In this document: piece after piece, positions 49,191-60,273 of the stretch
Numbering within the stretch: position 1 is the stretch's first letter
How the letters are laid out: the number at the start of each line of letters is the position of its first letter
Assembly (NCBI GenBank): GCA_003254925.1
Contig: QANZ01028546.1
Location: 1 to 64,000, forward strand
From: Chamaecrista fasciculata
Taxonomy: Eukaryota; Streptophyta; Magnoliopsida; Fabales; Fabaceae
DNA: 64,000 nucleotides
Reading direction: 5' to 3'
Notes under the pieces: generated by a model
What the model saw: the letters and a program-made list of their open reading frames with translations, nothing else
The model's database searches: none
Told to the model about the DNA's origin: nothing
Made by a program: the position numbers and the translations under genes

Positions 49191-51278
49191 TCAGCTGTCT
49201 TTGCTAATGTTTTCTTGAGCTTTGATGGCACCATCAGAAGTTGTTTTTGAAGGAGGTGCTTCAGAACATGCCTTTAGGACGGCTTCATTCTTCAAGAGTT
49301 CAAGAAACAAAAAAAAGGACACATCTTCAAAGACAAATCATATAATTTAAAAACTATAATAACGAAGCGCAGATAGAATGAAACAAAATGTGCATGCATT
49401 GGGATGCACTGGAAACAAGAGGCCTATTACCAAACAACCACTCATGTGAATGAAGGAAATGGCTAGTACAAAATGAAATAAATCAAAATCCATGTAGAGA
49501 TATTCTCTAGATGATCATAGCGAAAAATAGAACTAATTGTTGTAAATAGTATCCCAATATATCAGTAATGCATTCTTGAGAATGGGTAGGCGTTTTTCAC
49601 AACAATTATATAAGGCACTATAACAAGAGATGCGTTGTATATGTTTTGGTTGGTTTTCACTTAAAAAAATAAAAAATGTATCAAAATATAATTTAAAAGG
49701 CTAAAATATTCAAACTTGTATTACAAAAATGATTGACAACAAAAAAATAATGAAACGCCAATGTGCTGTCAGTAGAATCTTCTTCTGCATGTTACAAACA
49801 TGAAAATAATAAAATAGTGCTGAAGTAGACTAATTGAATGTCTATAGAAGAATTGCTCTAAAAAAATTTCATAACATCTTAGTCCAAGACTAAAATAACA
49901 GAACTTACAGAAAAAGCGTGTTTTAACAATTAAGTTTATTTCAATGATTTCCATAAAATATTGACATAGTTTTCTGAATATTCTGCAAAAAGGCAGCTAC
50001 TCTGCTCCTTTTGCAGATAGACCTTGAAAGCTAGCCACTGCTCCTAGCAACTTAATTACATTTCCTAAATAAAGAATTTAACTTGTTAGGCCCTGCCATA
50101 CTTCTTGATCAACAACTAATCACTACCCTTTGGATGGATCACACAACAGTCGCAAGCTTGCAAGAATACTTGAAGGCTGAGAATCCACTCATCACCGGAT
50201 TTGACCTTGTTTTGCACACTCTATTAAATACAAACTATAACTATAACCTATGATAAGATTTACCTTCTGGCTTCATCTTTTAATTATTCAAGAGTACTTT
50301 GTTAATCCAAACATGAACAGCTCCCCTTCTCTCTCTCTCTCTCTAAGGGTATGCTTGAATTAAAGATAATGGAAGAAAAGGAGGGAGATAACTGATATCT
50401 TCCTCCTATTTGGAAAGTTAAAAACTTAAGAGAAAGATAGGATTTTGGACTAATCTCCCCTTTTCCTCTTTACAAATTTAAGATTCCTCAAGTATTTTAG
50501 ACAAAAAATTAAAATCCAAACAAGGAAAATAGGTATACAGAGTTAGTCTTCCCCACTCTTCTTTTCAATCTCTTCCTCCCCTTCACCTCTTACTTCTCAA
50601 ACATATCTCAAAGGAGGTGATTTAATCGAGAATAGAGACAATGCTATAATTAGACAGGATTACAAGAATATCTCCACATCTCTCGAAATATAGATGTTGA
50701 ATTGAAAGAAAATTTGTCTCTGACAATGAGAGTCTGACAAAAAAGATACTGATACAGATGACCCTACAAAGCCAGAAGACAGTATCATAGCGACAGAAGT
50801 AATTTCAAAAAGCTAGAGCATGGACGGACAGACAAAAAGAAAGCAATTTTAAATAAATAAATAAATAAATACAATTGAGTGTGTCAAAATACTGGACCCT
50901 GCAGCATGGATACTCTTTGCTAAAGTAGTGTGTAAAACTAACTTCTATTGAATTCCTCACAATTTCTGTCACACAGCTATTACTTAGTCTGAAAATAAAC
51001 TGGAAACAGTCAGGTAAGCCAAGAAGTCTATTTGCAAACTATTGGTTTCAACATCTTTAACTGTTTCTCATTTCTCAATTGCATCCACATAGTGTATAAA
51101 ATGAAAAAAGAGAAAAACAAGAGAGGATACATGCCTGCCAGACCCGCTGAAGACGCTTCTTGGCATTGGCTTTACGAGTGGTGGTGAGCTTTATTCTCTT
51201 CCAGACCAATCCTCCCGAATCATGCTTCTTCACTATTTCCATGACCCTAGAACCCCAAAAAGCACCTGCACCCCACAT
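49191..51278 (-). CDS. Small basic conserved-looking protein, 80 residues
   Basis: Two coding exons on the minus strand, 51278-51135 and 49289-49191, join in frame to give 80 residues. The first encodes a basic segment with GGLVWKRIKL and RKANAKKRLQRVWQ. The second continues NEAVLKACSEAPPSK and ends ISKDS. The splice keeps frame only if the donor is GC (CAG|GCATGT), paired with a normal AG acceptor. I recognise the block from uncharacterised plant proteins. The GGLxWK plus RK..KKRL pattern also recalls the small fungal mitochondrial ribosomal protein mL60/MRPL31, but that is a guess. No membrane helix is seen. A second in-frame Met at residue 13 (51242) is an alternative start. A leader exon ending at 53662 (AAGAG|GTAATT) with an acceptor near 51390 is plausible. 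Confidence 0.8.
50346..50615. mobile_element. MITE candidate in the intron of the small gene
   Basis: Left GGGTATGCTTGAATTAAAG and right CTCAAACATATC are rough inverses, with purine-rich then pyrimidine-rich flanks (GGAGGGAGA and TCTTCCTCCCC). It resembles the candidates at 28.6 and 48.3 kb. Borders are approximate and no target duplication was found. Confidence 0.4.
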
Positions 51279-53928
51279 CTTTCTCTCCTCTCCCCCTTCC
51301 TCCCCACAAGGGCGTGGTTTAGCTTTAAATTCTCACAAGCAGATTCCACAGCAAAAGAAAAAGTAGGCAGGCACTTGGGCCAACTGGACCTGAAATCAAG
51401 CAGCACCCTTGTCAAACAATTGTGGCTTCCTGACAAACCAAAATATTACAACAAAAAGAAAGACAAACCAAAGTCTGTTCTGTGGGTATGGGTGTTCACA
51501 ACTGAACCAAACTGATTTAATCGAACCAAACCAAATTAAATAGATGGACAAATGATTTGATTCATTTATCAAAGTGTCAAACCGCCACTGAAACAAACTG
51601 CTCAAAATTAAAATATTTTAAGTAAGATATGCTGCAATCAATCATAGCCCCCACAACCCATCGGGAAGCAAGTGTCTGTATGCATCTGTTTTATTGAAAT
51701 GGTTGGTTTTACATCAGATTCAAGTTTTATATATATAATATATATCTGCTTTTTGCATGATGTGAATGTTGACTAATGACTATGGGTTATGAACTTTGGG
51801 GAGCAAAGCAGAAATGGGTAGCAAATAAAGAAACTGGTCCCTCTATACAGAATCTGTTCATAGCTTAGTAGCCTATGCCAGGTACTTTTGTCTCTAACAA
51901 TATTTTTTGTACACATACAAGGTGCATTCATCTCAAGCTGCTGTTATATATGTCACTTTGCTACTTTTGTCTTTCAGATTGAAAAATATTTTTTTTAATA
52001 CAAGAGAATTATTGCAACTTCACAAGAGAAAAATAAATAAGATCAAATATAAACTACAATAACTGGAATTCCTGAGGTGCTGTAAATATCAAGTTATGCC
52101 TTAAATCCTCAACCACATGAAGCACCAAGACTTTTGCAGCTTAGACTTTCTGGTGAAGATGCAAACATCTGTACCAATGCACTTTCGAGTATACAATCTC
52201 TGATTAACTCAGCAGTTTTTCTGGTAGGATAGTATTATTAGTGCAAGAGTCAATCAAATTTTCTGTACACTAAATCACAAGTAACAGAATAAAAAAAAAA
52301 AAACCTGGTACAAGGCCAACAGCAAAGGTGAAATTTTATGAATTACATAAGTCATTTAGCTACAAGCCTACAACCTATTGAAACCACATTGTTTGGAAAC
52401 GAAGTTCTGACTACAAAACAATGTCAATGACTCCTATGATGCGTGACAAAAGATAGATATGGGAAAAAGACATATAGCTACAATTTGAAAATACGTTTAA
52501 TAAGTTTATGAAATGATGGATCTGGGCTGATTGAAGCTTTTAATTCTTATAAAAGAAGAAAAAAAGGAAAAGAGGGTGCCTTTGGGCCTAACAAAAATGG
52601 GCCAACTTGGTTGGAGCCCAAGTTCTATCAGAGGAGAAAGAAAAGAGGGCTAAACAGTACAGGGAAGAGAGAGAAAAGGAGCCTCACGGTTTCTGATTCT
52701 GACACAGTAGTGAAGGCAAATGAGGGAGCTGTGTAGTGTGCATGCCTTATGTAGGGGGGATGCTGCATTGTGTTTTCTTAGGCAGGAGTTGGTAGGAACT
52801 TGGGGGAGAGACTGGCCTCTCGAAAGTCCAGATTATGTTAATGCTTAATTGAGTGTTCTTGTGTGTTCTTGAGTGTTCTTGTGAGTATTTTGTGTGTTTG
52901 TGGATTAGGGACTGTTTTAGTTCTGTATTTTGTGAAGGGCTGTATTTTCTTCTGTGATATATTTAATATAGCCTGCATTTTTAGTCTCTTAGTCTCTCTC
53001 AATCTCAGTTTATATATCAGTTCCTATCATGAAATAACAAGGGAAGCAAGTTCCTGACTGCATTCATTTTACAGTTCACAGACCACATATAACTTGCATA
53101 ATACACCAAAGGAATTTCACTGAAAACAAACAATCATTCACAGTCATAGCAATAAAAAATTATCTGTATCTATTTCAAGAACATAAATACCAGCTCAATT
53201 ACATATATCTAAATTATACTCTGTGAAATGTCCACTAAATTGTGAAGTTAGAAACCATATAGGTTGAACTAATGACATTAACTAAGAGATTAATGATTGT
53301 CACAGTCGAACACAAAAATCCCCACAAAACATACACACATCACAACACTAAAACAACAAAATACACCATACTCAGCAAAATAGAAAAATCAATTTAAAGA
53401 AGAAAAAAACTCAACCAATACCAACATTCTCCCTACTGTCAGCACGAGCCAAGTCTAAAAGAATTCCAGGAGAGGATGGGGTGTTTAATAATAATAATAA
53501 TTTCATCATTTCCACTGAAATAGCAGAACCCCATTATCACTGAGCTAACTTAGAATTGCAAACGAAAACTCACATCACCCACTAATCTTAATTTTCACTC
53601 GCCACTTCCTCATTTAACCTATACTATTCCGCATCTAAACCATCGAAAAAGAAGAAATTACCTCTTAATCCAAAAACGCGGCAGAAGAGAGACAGTGAAA
53701 CCGATAAGAGAATGGATTTTCGGAGTGCTTCCGGCGAGTCTTCGTCCAGATGGTGGTCGGCCGGTTGCTGGCGTGGCTAAACCGAGAAGTGAACGAGGCA
53801 AAGAGTTGGAACAGAGCAGAGAGAATAAATACACTGAAACCCTATTGTCAATATTACAAAATTCTCGTTAATGAAAACATTTTATTTTTCCTTTTCTCCG
53901 CCATTTATGAGAAGACCGAATCAACGAT
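51279..53928 (-). other. Leader, probable leader intron and promoter of the small gene
   Basis: On the minus strand, 53800-53662 looks like a non-coding first exon (CT-rich, ending at a GTAATT donor). An acceptor TTTCAG at about 51390 would join it to the coding exon, giving a leader intron of about 2.3 kb. No other gene was recognised. A solo LTR occupies 52514-53029. The splice assignment is inferred, not shown. Confidence 0.4.
52514..53029 (+). mobile_element. Solo LTR of a copia-type element
   Basis: A 516-bp block starts TGATGG and ends CTATCA. It is bounded by a perfect 5-bp target duplication TGAAA (52509-52513 and 53030-53034). It contains a CTCTCGAAAG block and repeated TGTTCTTGTG words, and has no coding part. 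This is a single LTR left after recombination between two ends. It lies within the probable leader intron of the small minus-strand gene and is related to the copy in PBS1 intron 3. Orientation follows the plus-strand reading but was not proven. Confidence 0.75.
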
Positions 53929-54181
53929 GTTACTGAATCAACGATTTAGTCCTTGAATTGTGGGAAACTATAACTCAATCCCTCAATTTTACACCTCTGT
54001 TTATGTTTTGGTCCCTCAACTATTAACCGTCAATTAACTTGATGATTTGACTGTTAAGTGCTGAGTTGGCTCTCAAATCATCTATCCTACTCATATTTCA
54101 TTTTACAAATCAAATAATATAATTAAACTAAAAAAATAAAATTAAAAAAAAAACTAATGGAACTTGTGTGCATTTTGCGTT

Positions 54182-54332
54182 CCCTCCTAGCGTCACATGG
54201 TGCAAAATTGACACATCATTTTCGATCACCGTCGTCTCCCCCACCACCAACCCCGTCGCGTGGTTCAGCAAGATTCCGTCGCCGATCTTGGCTCCGGGAT
54301 GAATATCCACCGCGAAAACCTCTGAAACCATG
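54182..54332 (-). pseudogene. Serine O-acetyltransferase fragment in the left arm
   Basis: The minus strand encodes MVSEVFAVDIHPGAKIGDG followed by ILLNHATGLVVGE and NDVSILHHVTLGG, the left-handed beta-helix hexapeptide region of plant serine acetyltransferases (SERAT), including the conserved DIHPGAKIG and HATG motifs. The active enzyme makes O-acetylserine for cysteine synthesis. Similarity stops after VTLGG, so about 60 C-terminal residues are missing and the fragment cannot be active. It is the better-preserved of the two copies. Confidence 0.85.
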
Positions 54333-54809
54333 TCCTCTCCACCTATTACCACTCTTCAATTATCTCTCACTCCTCACTCGAATCTGCCCTAGCCAACCAT
54401 CTCGCCACCAAATTAAGCAATTCGAGTCTCCCTATTGGACGTCTTCCTCTCCGTTCTCACCCAAGACGAAGGAGAAATCATAGGGTTTGTGAAGGACGAT
54501 TTGCGAGCAGTGAGAGAGAGGGATCTAGCTTGCGTAAGCTTCGTCCATTGCTTCCTCTACTTCAAAGGCTTTCAGGCTATACGATCTCACTGAATCGCCC
54601 ACAAATTGTGGTCTCAGAACACGAAGGTATTAACCTTAGTGATTCAAAACATGGTTTTGAAGGTTTTCGCGGTGTATATTCATCCTGGAGTGAAGATCGG
54701 CGGCAGAATCTTACTAAACCACGCAACAAGGCTGGTCGTGGGGGAGACGGCGATGATTGGAAATGATGTGTGGATTTTGCACAATGTGACGCTGGGAGGG
54801 AACTCGAAA
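54333..54809 (+). pseudogene. Serine O-acetyltransferase fragment in spacer and right arm
   Basis: In the spacer, different frames read SHSSLESALANHLATKLSNS, VFLSVLTQDEG, FVKDDLRAVRERD and FVHCFLYFKGFQA, in SERAT order. The right arm continues VFAVYIHPGVKIG, LLNHATRLVVGET and HNVTLGG. The frame changes at least twice, in-frame stops occur, and catalytic-region residues are altered (DIHPG to YIHPG), so it is a non-functional copy lacking both ends. Absence of introns suggests capture from an intronless SERAT gene or from a processed copy. Confidence 0.85.
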
Positions 54810-55504
54810 TGCACACAAGTTCCATTAGTTTCTTCATTTTATTTTTTAAATTTAATGGTATCATTTGATCTGTAAAATGAAATATGAGTATGATATATGA
54901 TTTGGGAGCCAACTCAACACTTAACAATGACACATCATCACTTAACGATTAGATCATCAAGTTAACTGACGGTTAACAGCTAAGGGACCAAAACGTAGAC
55001 AAATGTGTAAAATTGAGAGACTAAATCGTTGTAGCTTCTCACAGTTCAGGGACCAAATCGTTGACTTAGTAACAATTGAGGGACCAAAAAGTAAGTTTTC
55101 TCAAAGTTAAAACTATAATTGAGTTTTGTAATATAGGGAAAACTTACTATTTATCCCTGAATTTACAAAAAAATATAATAAAAAAATTAGTCACTTTCTA
55201 AATAATCAAAATATACTATTCAATCTCAAAATTATTGTAATTGTTAATCCTTGAGCCGAATTTATAAACCAAAAAATAAAAATTCAGCACAAACTTAGAG
55301 ACCAAATAGTACAAATCTAATACAAATTTAATGAAAAAAATTTAAAATTATTTTAAATTCAGGAATTAAATATTATTAATTTATAATAAATTTAAGCATC
55401 AAATATATCAAATTAGTTCAAATTCAGAGACTAAGATAGAAACACTGTACCGCTTCCCATTTTTACAAAAAATAATTAACTTTCTTTTATTTTACAAAAA
55501 TAAA

Positions 55505-55790
55505 TAGTAACAAGTGTTGCTATCAATTTTTGCAAAAAAAAAAAAAACAGTAGTTGCACTGGCCACTACCCATTTTGTAAAACAAAAAAAATTGTAGCAG
55601 CATTATGCCACTACCTATTTTTGAAAAAAAATTGTAACGACACAATGTTGCTACCCATTTTTGCAAAAAAAATAGTAGCAACACTGTACTACTACCCATT
55701 TTTGCAAAAAAAAAATGTACTAGCACTGTGCCACTACCTCATTTTTGCAAAAAAGATTTGTAGCGACACATTGCCGCTGCCCCTAATGAC
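55505..55790. repeat. Tandem array of about 42-bp units
   Basis: Six or seven imperfect units. Each holds CTACCCATTTTTGCAAAAA followed by an A-run and TGTAGCAACACTGTGCC. The CTACC anchor recurs at about 55566, 55611, 55651, 55692, 55734 and 55776. Open frames through the array on both strands are by-products of the repeat. Confidence 0.85.
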
Positions 55791-57169
55791 CAAAAAAAAG
55801 TAAAATTAGTTGAAATTCAATAATGAAATTGTCACTTAAAAGCAAATAGTTGATAATTAAAATATTTCAAATATCAAATAATATATTTTCATTATAAATT
55901 CAATTAACAAACAATAAGTTTTGTCTATAATAACACCTAAAAGCTAAAAGTTAATGCTAAACTTATTATTTTTTTTAAAAGAGAGTTAATTTTACACTCC
56001 ATTTTATTTGAGGTATGTTTGGATGAGATGTCAAGGGGGAATGGAGAAGAGAGGAAAGGACAAACAGTAAAAAAACCATGTTTGAATGTTTTTTTAAGGA
56101 TAAGTGAAATGGACAAGGAATACCACCAAAGTACCCCTGAGCACCCCAAAATTCAATTTTTGTTGGCCCAAATTGGAGGGCCAAGGAAAGAGAAAACAAC
56201 TTTATATAACTTTTGAAGATAATAATACCTTCACAAATTTATTAATATTATTTATCTCTTTAAACCCTAATATTATATTGAGCCTTCACTTTCACTTTTA
56301 CTTTCAACGCACACAATTTCTTTCTCCATATGCATAGTCTATACATAGAGTCTCTTTCTCCATATTTCACATACCTGCTTAATTCTCTCTTGTATGTGTA
56401 TCATTATTAAATTATAGTGATGATTGCTTAAAATTACACTACTTAATAAGTATCCCCTGTGCCATGCTTTTTCAAGATAGAAAAATTCATTGGTTTAGCC
56501 CCAAAAATTCATTACTTGTTACAAGTTAGTCCCAAAAATTCATTGGTTTAGTCCCAAAAATTTCACTTCTGTCTTTGGATTTTTTAAATGATTGATTTAA
56601 TCCCAAAAATTCATTACTTGTTGCAAGTTAGTCCCTATGTGCACACCCCATCACTGTACAACTCAGTCCCTAAAGGGACTAAATTGTAACGAATCATGAA
56701 TTTTTAGGGACTAAATTGTAACTAAAATAATAACGCCTACATAATTCATAGACTAAATCGATAGTTTACTCAATTGGATTGTTACTTGTGCAATATTAAT
56801 TCACCTTTCTAGATCAAATCCTTTTTGGTAAAATCATCAATATATAATTATATATCCATTTAATTAGGTTCCTACATTCTCTAATTATCTTATGTTCTCA
56901 ATTTTATCTGCAGAATGTCTAACGTTCTCAAGAGTTTATAAAAGGGTAATAATAATATTGAAAATAATAATATTATCTATTCTATTCCATTTCATTACTA
57001 ATAACTTCCAAACAAGATTATTACGCTTTCATTCATTTCCTCACTAAAAACTCCCAAACAACATAACTACTTAGTCCATTAATATTCTCTCCACTCTACC
57101 CTATTAATGTTCATTAATGTCATCTCCTCTCAATCCTCACTAAAACTCCTAAACATAGTTTCTCTATGG
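55791..57169. other. AT-rich spacer with old repeat pieces
   Basis: GAGGTATGTTTGGATGAG at about 56010 and the near inverse CTAAACATAG at about 57150-57160 may be the ends of a diverged TIR element. The part 56450-56760 has several TTAGTCCCAAAAATTCATT words and inverted AGGGACTAAATTGTAAC words. No gene seen. Confidence 0.4.
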
Positions 57170-57480
57170 ATATTAATATCCATATTGTGACAAAAATATT
57201 AATATCTCTATGGAATTATTAATATCCATATTGTCACATATGGATATTAATATTTTTGTCACAAATATTAATATTATTGTCACATATTAATATCTCTATG
57301 GATAACAAAAATATTTGTGACAAATATTAATATTATTCAATCCGAATCAATATTTGACAAAAATATTAAAAATATTTGTCACAAAAATATTAATATTTGT
57401 GACAAAAATATTAATAATTGTCACATATTCAATCCGAATCAATCTTTTTTATTCAATCCGAATCAATATTTGACAATCAA
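57170..57480. repeat. Cluster of short palindromes and repeats
   Basis: The 310 bases are built mostly from a few words in both senses: ATGGATATTAATATCCAT, TTTGTGACAAAAATATT, AATATTAATATT and ATTCAATCCGAATCAAT. The last occurs at 57335, 57427 and 57451. A single TATTAATATTTTTGTCACAAATATT piece also occurs near 58180. No unit length is constant, so it is not a simple satellite. Confidence 0.8.
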
Positions 57481-58389
57481 AGTTTATAAATACTATAGTC
57501 ACAACATCTATAATTTAAAAAAAAATTAAAATGAATTATAATTGAATAATTAAAGGAAATATTAAAATAAAATATAATTTAATAATTAAAAAAATTTTCT
57601 TTAAAGTATTTGATATAATATAATTCATTATAATAAATAATAATATAACATATAATTATATCAAATCAAATGAATATTAATTAACTAGAGGCTTTACGTG
57701 CCCGTTATATAATGTTTGAATTGATTTAAAGTTAAAGATTATATAAAGTTTTTATATTGATAAATGAGTAAGTTTGGGACCAATTTGAAATTTCCTGATA
57801 TATTTAGGACTAATTAAAAATTTTAATTTAATAAGAATAAACATAAGTGATTTTTTTACATAAGAATGAACTTAGGCTAGGCCAATCTCATTTACTCAAT
57901 TCAACAAGTTTGATCACAACTGAATCAATCTATCCAACTCGTATAGATTTGAAATTAATTGTACAGCAATATATCTTCTTTTTTTATGTTGGACTATTCT
58001 GACACCTAGGCATAGTTTTGAATCAATATTTTTATCATGATATCATTATATACCTACCTCTTGCGATGTTTTTCAAATGAAAGAATATAATTTATGTCAT
58101 TTTACCATGAAAGAATATAATTTATTTCATTTAACCTTTTTTTTTTGTTTGTTTGAATCAGACAAGATTGATAACAATTATTAATATTTTTGTCACAAAT
58201 ATTTTTTTAAAAGGAATCACAAAATACTTTTCATGATTAGGAGTGAGATCTTTGCCCAAAAAAAAGATTAGGAGTGAGATTTGAACTCTCAATTTAATTT
58301 AGAGCCCAAATGAAAATACTACTAAACTATACTCTAGTGATTTAACCAAATTGTTTTTCTAAGGAGTAATCTAAATATAATTACTTATT

Positions 58390-59337
58390 GGCAAAACACC
58401 CTTTCATGCCCCTAACGTTTGCAGTGATTTTCAGTTATGCCCCTAACGTTTCATTTTGTTCAGGCATGCCCTCAATGTGCAACCAACGTTTCAATTATGC
58501 CCTCAATTTTGACTCAATGCACATGTGGCAATTTTTTTTTTGCTTATATGTCATTTTTTTTGTCTGACTTGATTACGTGGCATTATGACTGGGCATTCTT
58601 ATATTTTTTTCCACCTTGGCATGATGAATGGATTTACATTTTTGAACATAAAAATTGAGTAAACTAGCAAATCAGTCCCTGAATTTACGTTTTTCATCAT
58701 CTTCATTCATTTTAGTCTCAAATCCTCAAAATAAAATTGTAAAGTGTCCCGAAACTCTTCCAAATATTTCAATTTAGTCCTTAAAAGTATTAAAAACACT
58801 ACAACCTAAACCCTAAAACCCAAACTATAAACCCTAAATCCCTAAGTTTTTTTAATCCCCAAACCCCCTAATTTTTTTTTAATCATCCTCTTCATCTTCA
58901 TATTCTTCATCTTCATCAATTCATTTCATCTTCACCCCCTAAACTCAAAGAAAGATTCATATTAATCATCTTCATCAATTCATAGCCTTCGATTCGAGAA
59001 AAGAAACAATGAATCAGATTATTGAAGCATTAGGTCAAGATCAATAGTGTGGTTCATCTATAGCTGCACAAGCAGATTACAAGGTCAAATAAGCAATTGA
59101 TGAAGATGCCATGGTGGAAAAACAAAATAAGAATGCCCAGTCATGATGCCATGTAATCAAGTCAAACAAAAAAAATGACACATAAGCAAAAAAAATTGCC
59201 ACATGTGCATTGAGTCAAAATTGAGGGCATAATTGAAACGTTGGTTGCACATTGAGGGCATGCCTGAACAAAATGAAACGTTAGGGGCATAACTGAAAAT
59301 CACTGCAAACGTTAGGGGCATGAAAGGGTGTTTTGCC
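58390..59337. mobile_element. Mutator-like non-autonomous element, long inverted ends
   Basis: Terminal inverted repeats of about 234 bp (58390-58623 and 59104-59337) start GGCAAAACACCCTTTCATG and are almost identical. A perfect 9-bp duplication TTACTTATT flanks the element (58381-58389 and 59338-59346). The roughly 480-bp middle is non-coding. Size, long ends and 9-bp duplication define a MULE-type MITE. The intact ends and duplication point to a recent insertion. Confidence 0.92.
58803..58870. repeat. Degenerate telomere-like (CCCTAAA) words
   Basis: Within the middle of the Mutator-like element, ACCTAAACCCTAAAACCC, AACCCTAAATCCCTAA and AACCCCCTAA resemble the plant telomere repeat CCCTAAA. 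Short telo-box-like runs are also common in plant leaders, so this may equally be captured promoter sequence. Confidence 0.5.
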
Positions 59338-59346
59338 TTACTTATT

Positions 59347-60273
59347 TGTATATCATAAAAATGACAAAGTTGCAATACTTTTCTTTTAAAAAAATATAAG
59401 AAAAAATAAAAAAGACTTGGCCGTGGTTGGTGGGCTGGGTTAGATGATGACCAGCAGCCAGCCTCCTACACCAACTAACTCCCTAGTTTCCAAATTCCAA
59501 TTATCTTGTAAATTATGTTTTCGATGTTTTATTCATGTATAACCAGATGAAAACAGAAAAAAATATATATATGCCAATTTTCTACCAAAAAAAAAGCCAA
59601 TTCATCTTACAATTTAAAATGAATAAATCATCTAAGGAAAAGGAATTTCCAGCAACAACAAGATTACAAGAATAATGTATGAAATAAGAAAAATATTAAT
59701 TTTATATTAAGAAAACTAATTTTTAAACCTGCAACCCAACAAATTTTTTAGTCCTTCTTCAGACATTGTGTTACAATTTGGTTTGTAAATCATTTGAAAA
59801 CGAACAAGTGTTGTAAAGACTTTATTTACTAATATTGTATTTTATCGTGACGCTTCTGTTTTTGTCAGTGGATATATTTTAATTTGTAAGAATCATTTAT
59901 ACTTTAAGAAACAATTTTTTATGAAGTTTTAATAAGATGGAAAAAAAAAGAATATTTTGGTTTAGGGTTTTTGAAAATTGAGTGCATTACCAAACATAGC
60001 CTAAAGGAGAGAGGATGATATAATAACCAGTGAGAAGCATAATTGTCTGTCTCTCCCTTTTGATTTGTTCTGTGCGGATCGGATCCCACCGGAAAAATCA
60101 ACACTCGAATTCGGACAGAGGTCTGTCATTTTTCTTCCTGCAAGATCTTGCTTTGCTTCACCTATCTTTCGCTGTTTTGAATTTACTGTTTCGTCTCCAT
60201 CAACGTTTTTCTCCCTTAATTTTTGTTCGATTTCCCTTTAGGATTTCAAGTTCAAACCAGCTAAATCAATACG
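59347..60273 (+). other. Upstream region and leader of the PDH E1 beta gene
   Basis: No other gene seen. A leader intron is possible: donor GAG|GTCTGT near 60120 and acceptor CCCTTTAG near 60241 would remove about 120 bases before the start codon at 60274. Confidence 0.45.

Larger units (their letters stand above)
53929..55073. mobile_element. Inverted-repeat element carrying serine acetyltransferase fragments
   Basis: Two arms, 53929-54332 and 54650-55073, are inverted copies with roughly 80-85% visible identity, around a 317-base spacer. The ends read GTTACTGAATCAACGATTT and its near inverse. Outer arm parts contain TTTGGTCCCT and GTTAACTGACGG-type words common in Mutator-like fold-back elements. 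Inner arm parts and the spacer are serine acetyltransferase coding sequence without introns. This is the structure of a gene-capturing (Pack-MULE-like) element. No clean 9-bp duplication was found. It sits only about 130 bases beyond the presumed start of the minus-strand small gene. Confidence 0.75.

Noticed and set aside
54128-54875. Two open frames as a working serine acetyltransferase pair
   Set aside because: Both stop just after VTLGG, lack the C-terminal part and sit in inverted arms of a mobile element.
55523-55803. Open frames with repeated FAKMGSSTV / LPIFAKK words as a repeat protein
   Set aside because: Fully explained by the 42-bp DNA tandem array, with frames open on both strands.
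57170-57480. CRISPR-like repeat array
   Set aside because: Eukaryotic context, irregular spacing, palindromic words in both senses and no spacers of constant size.
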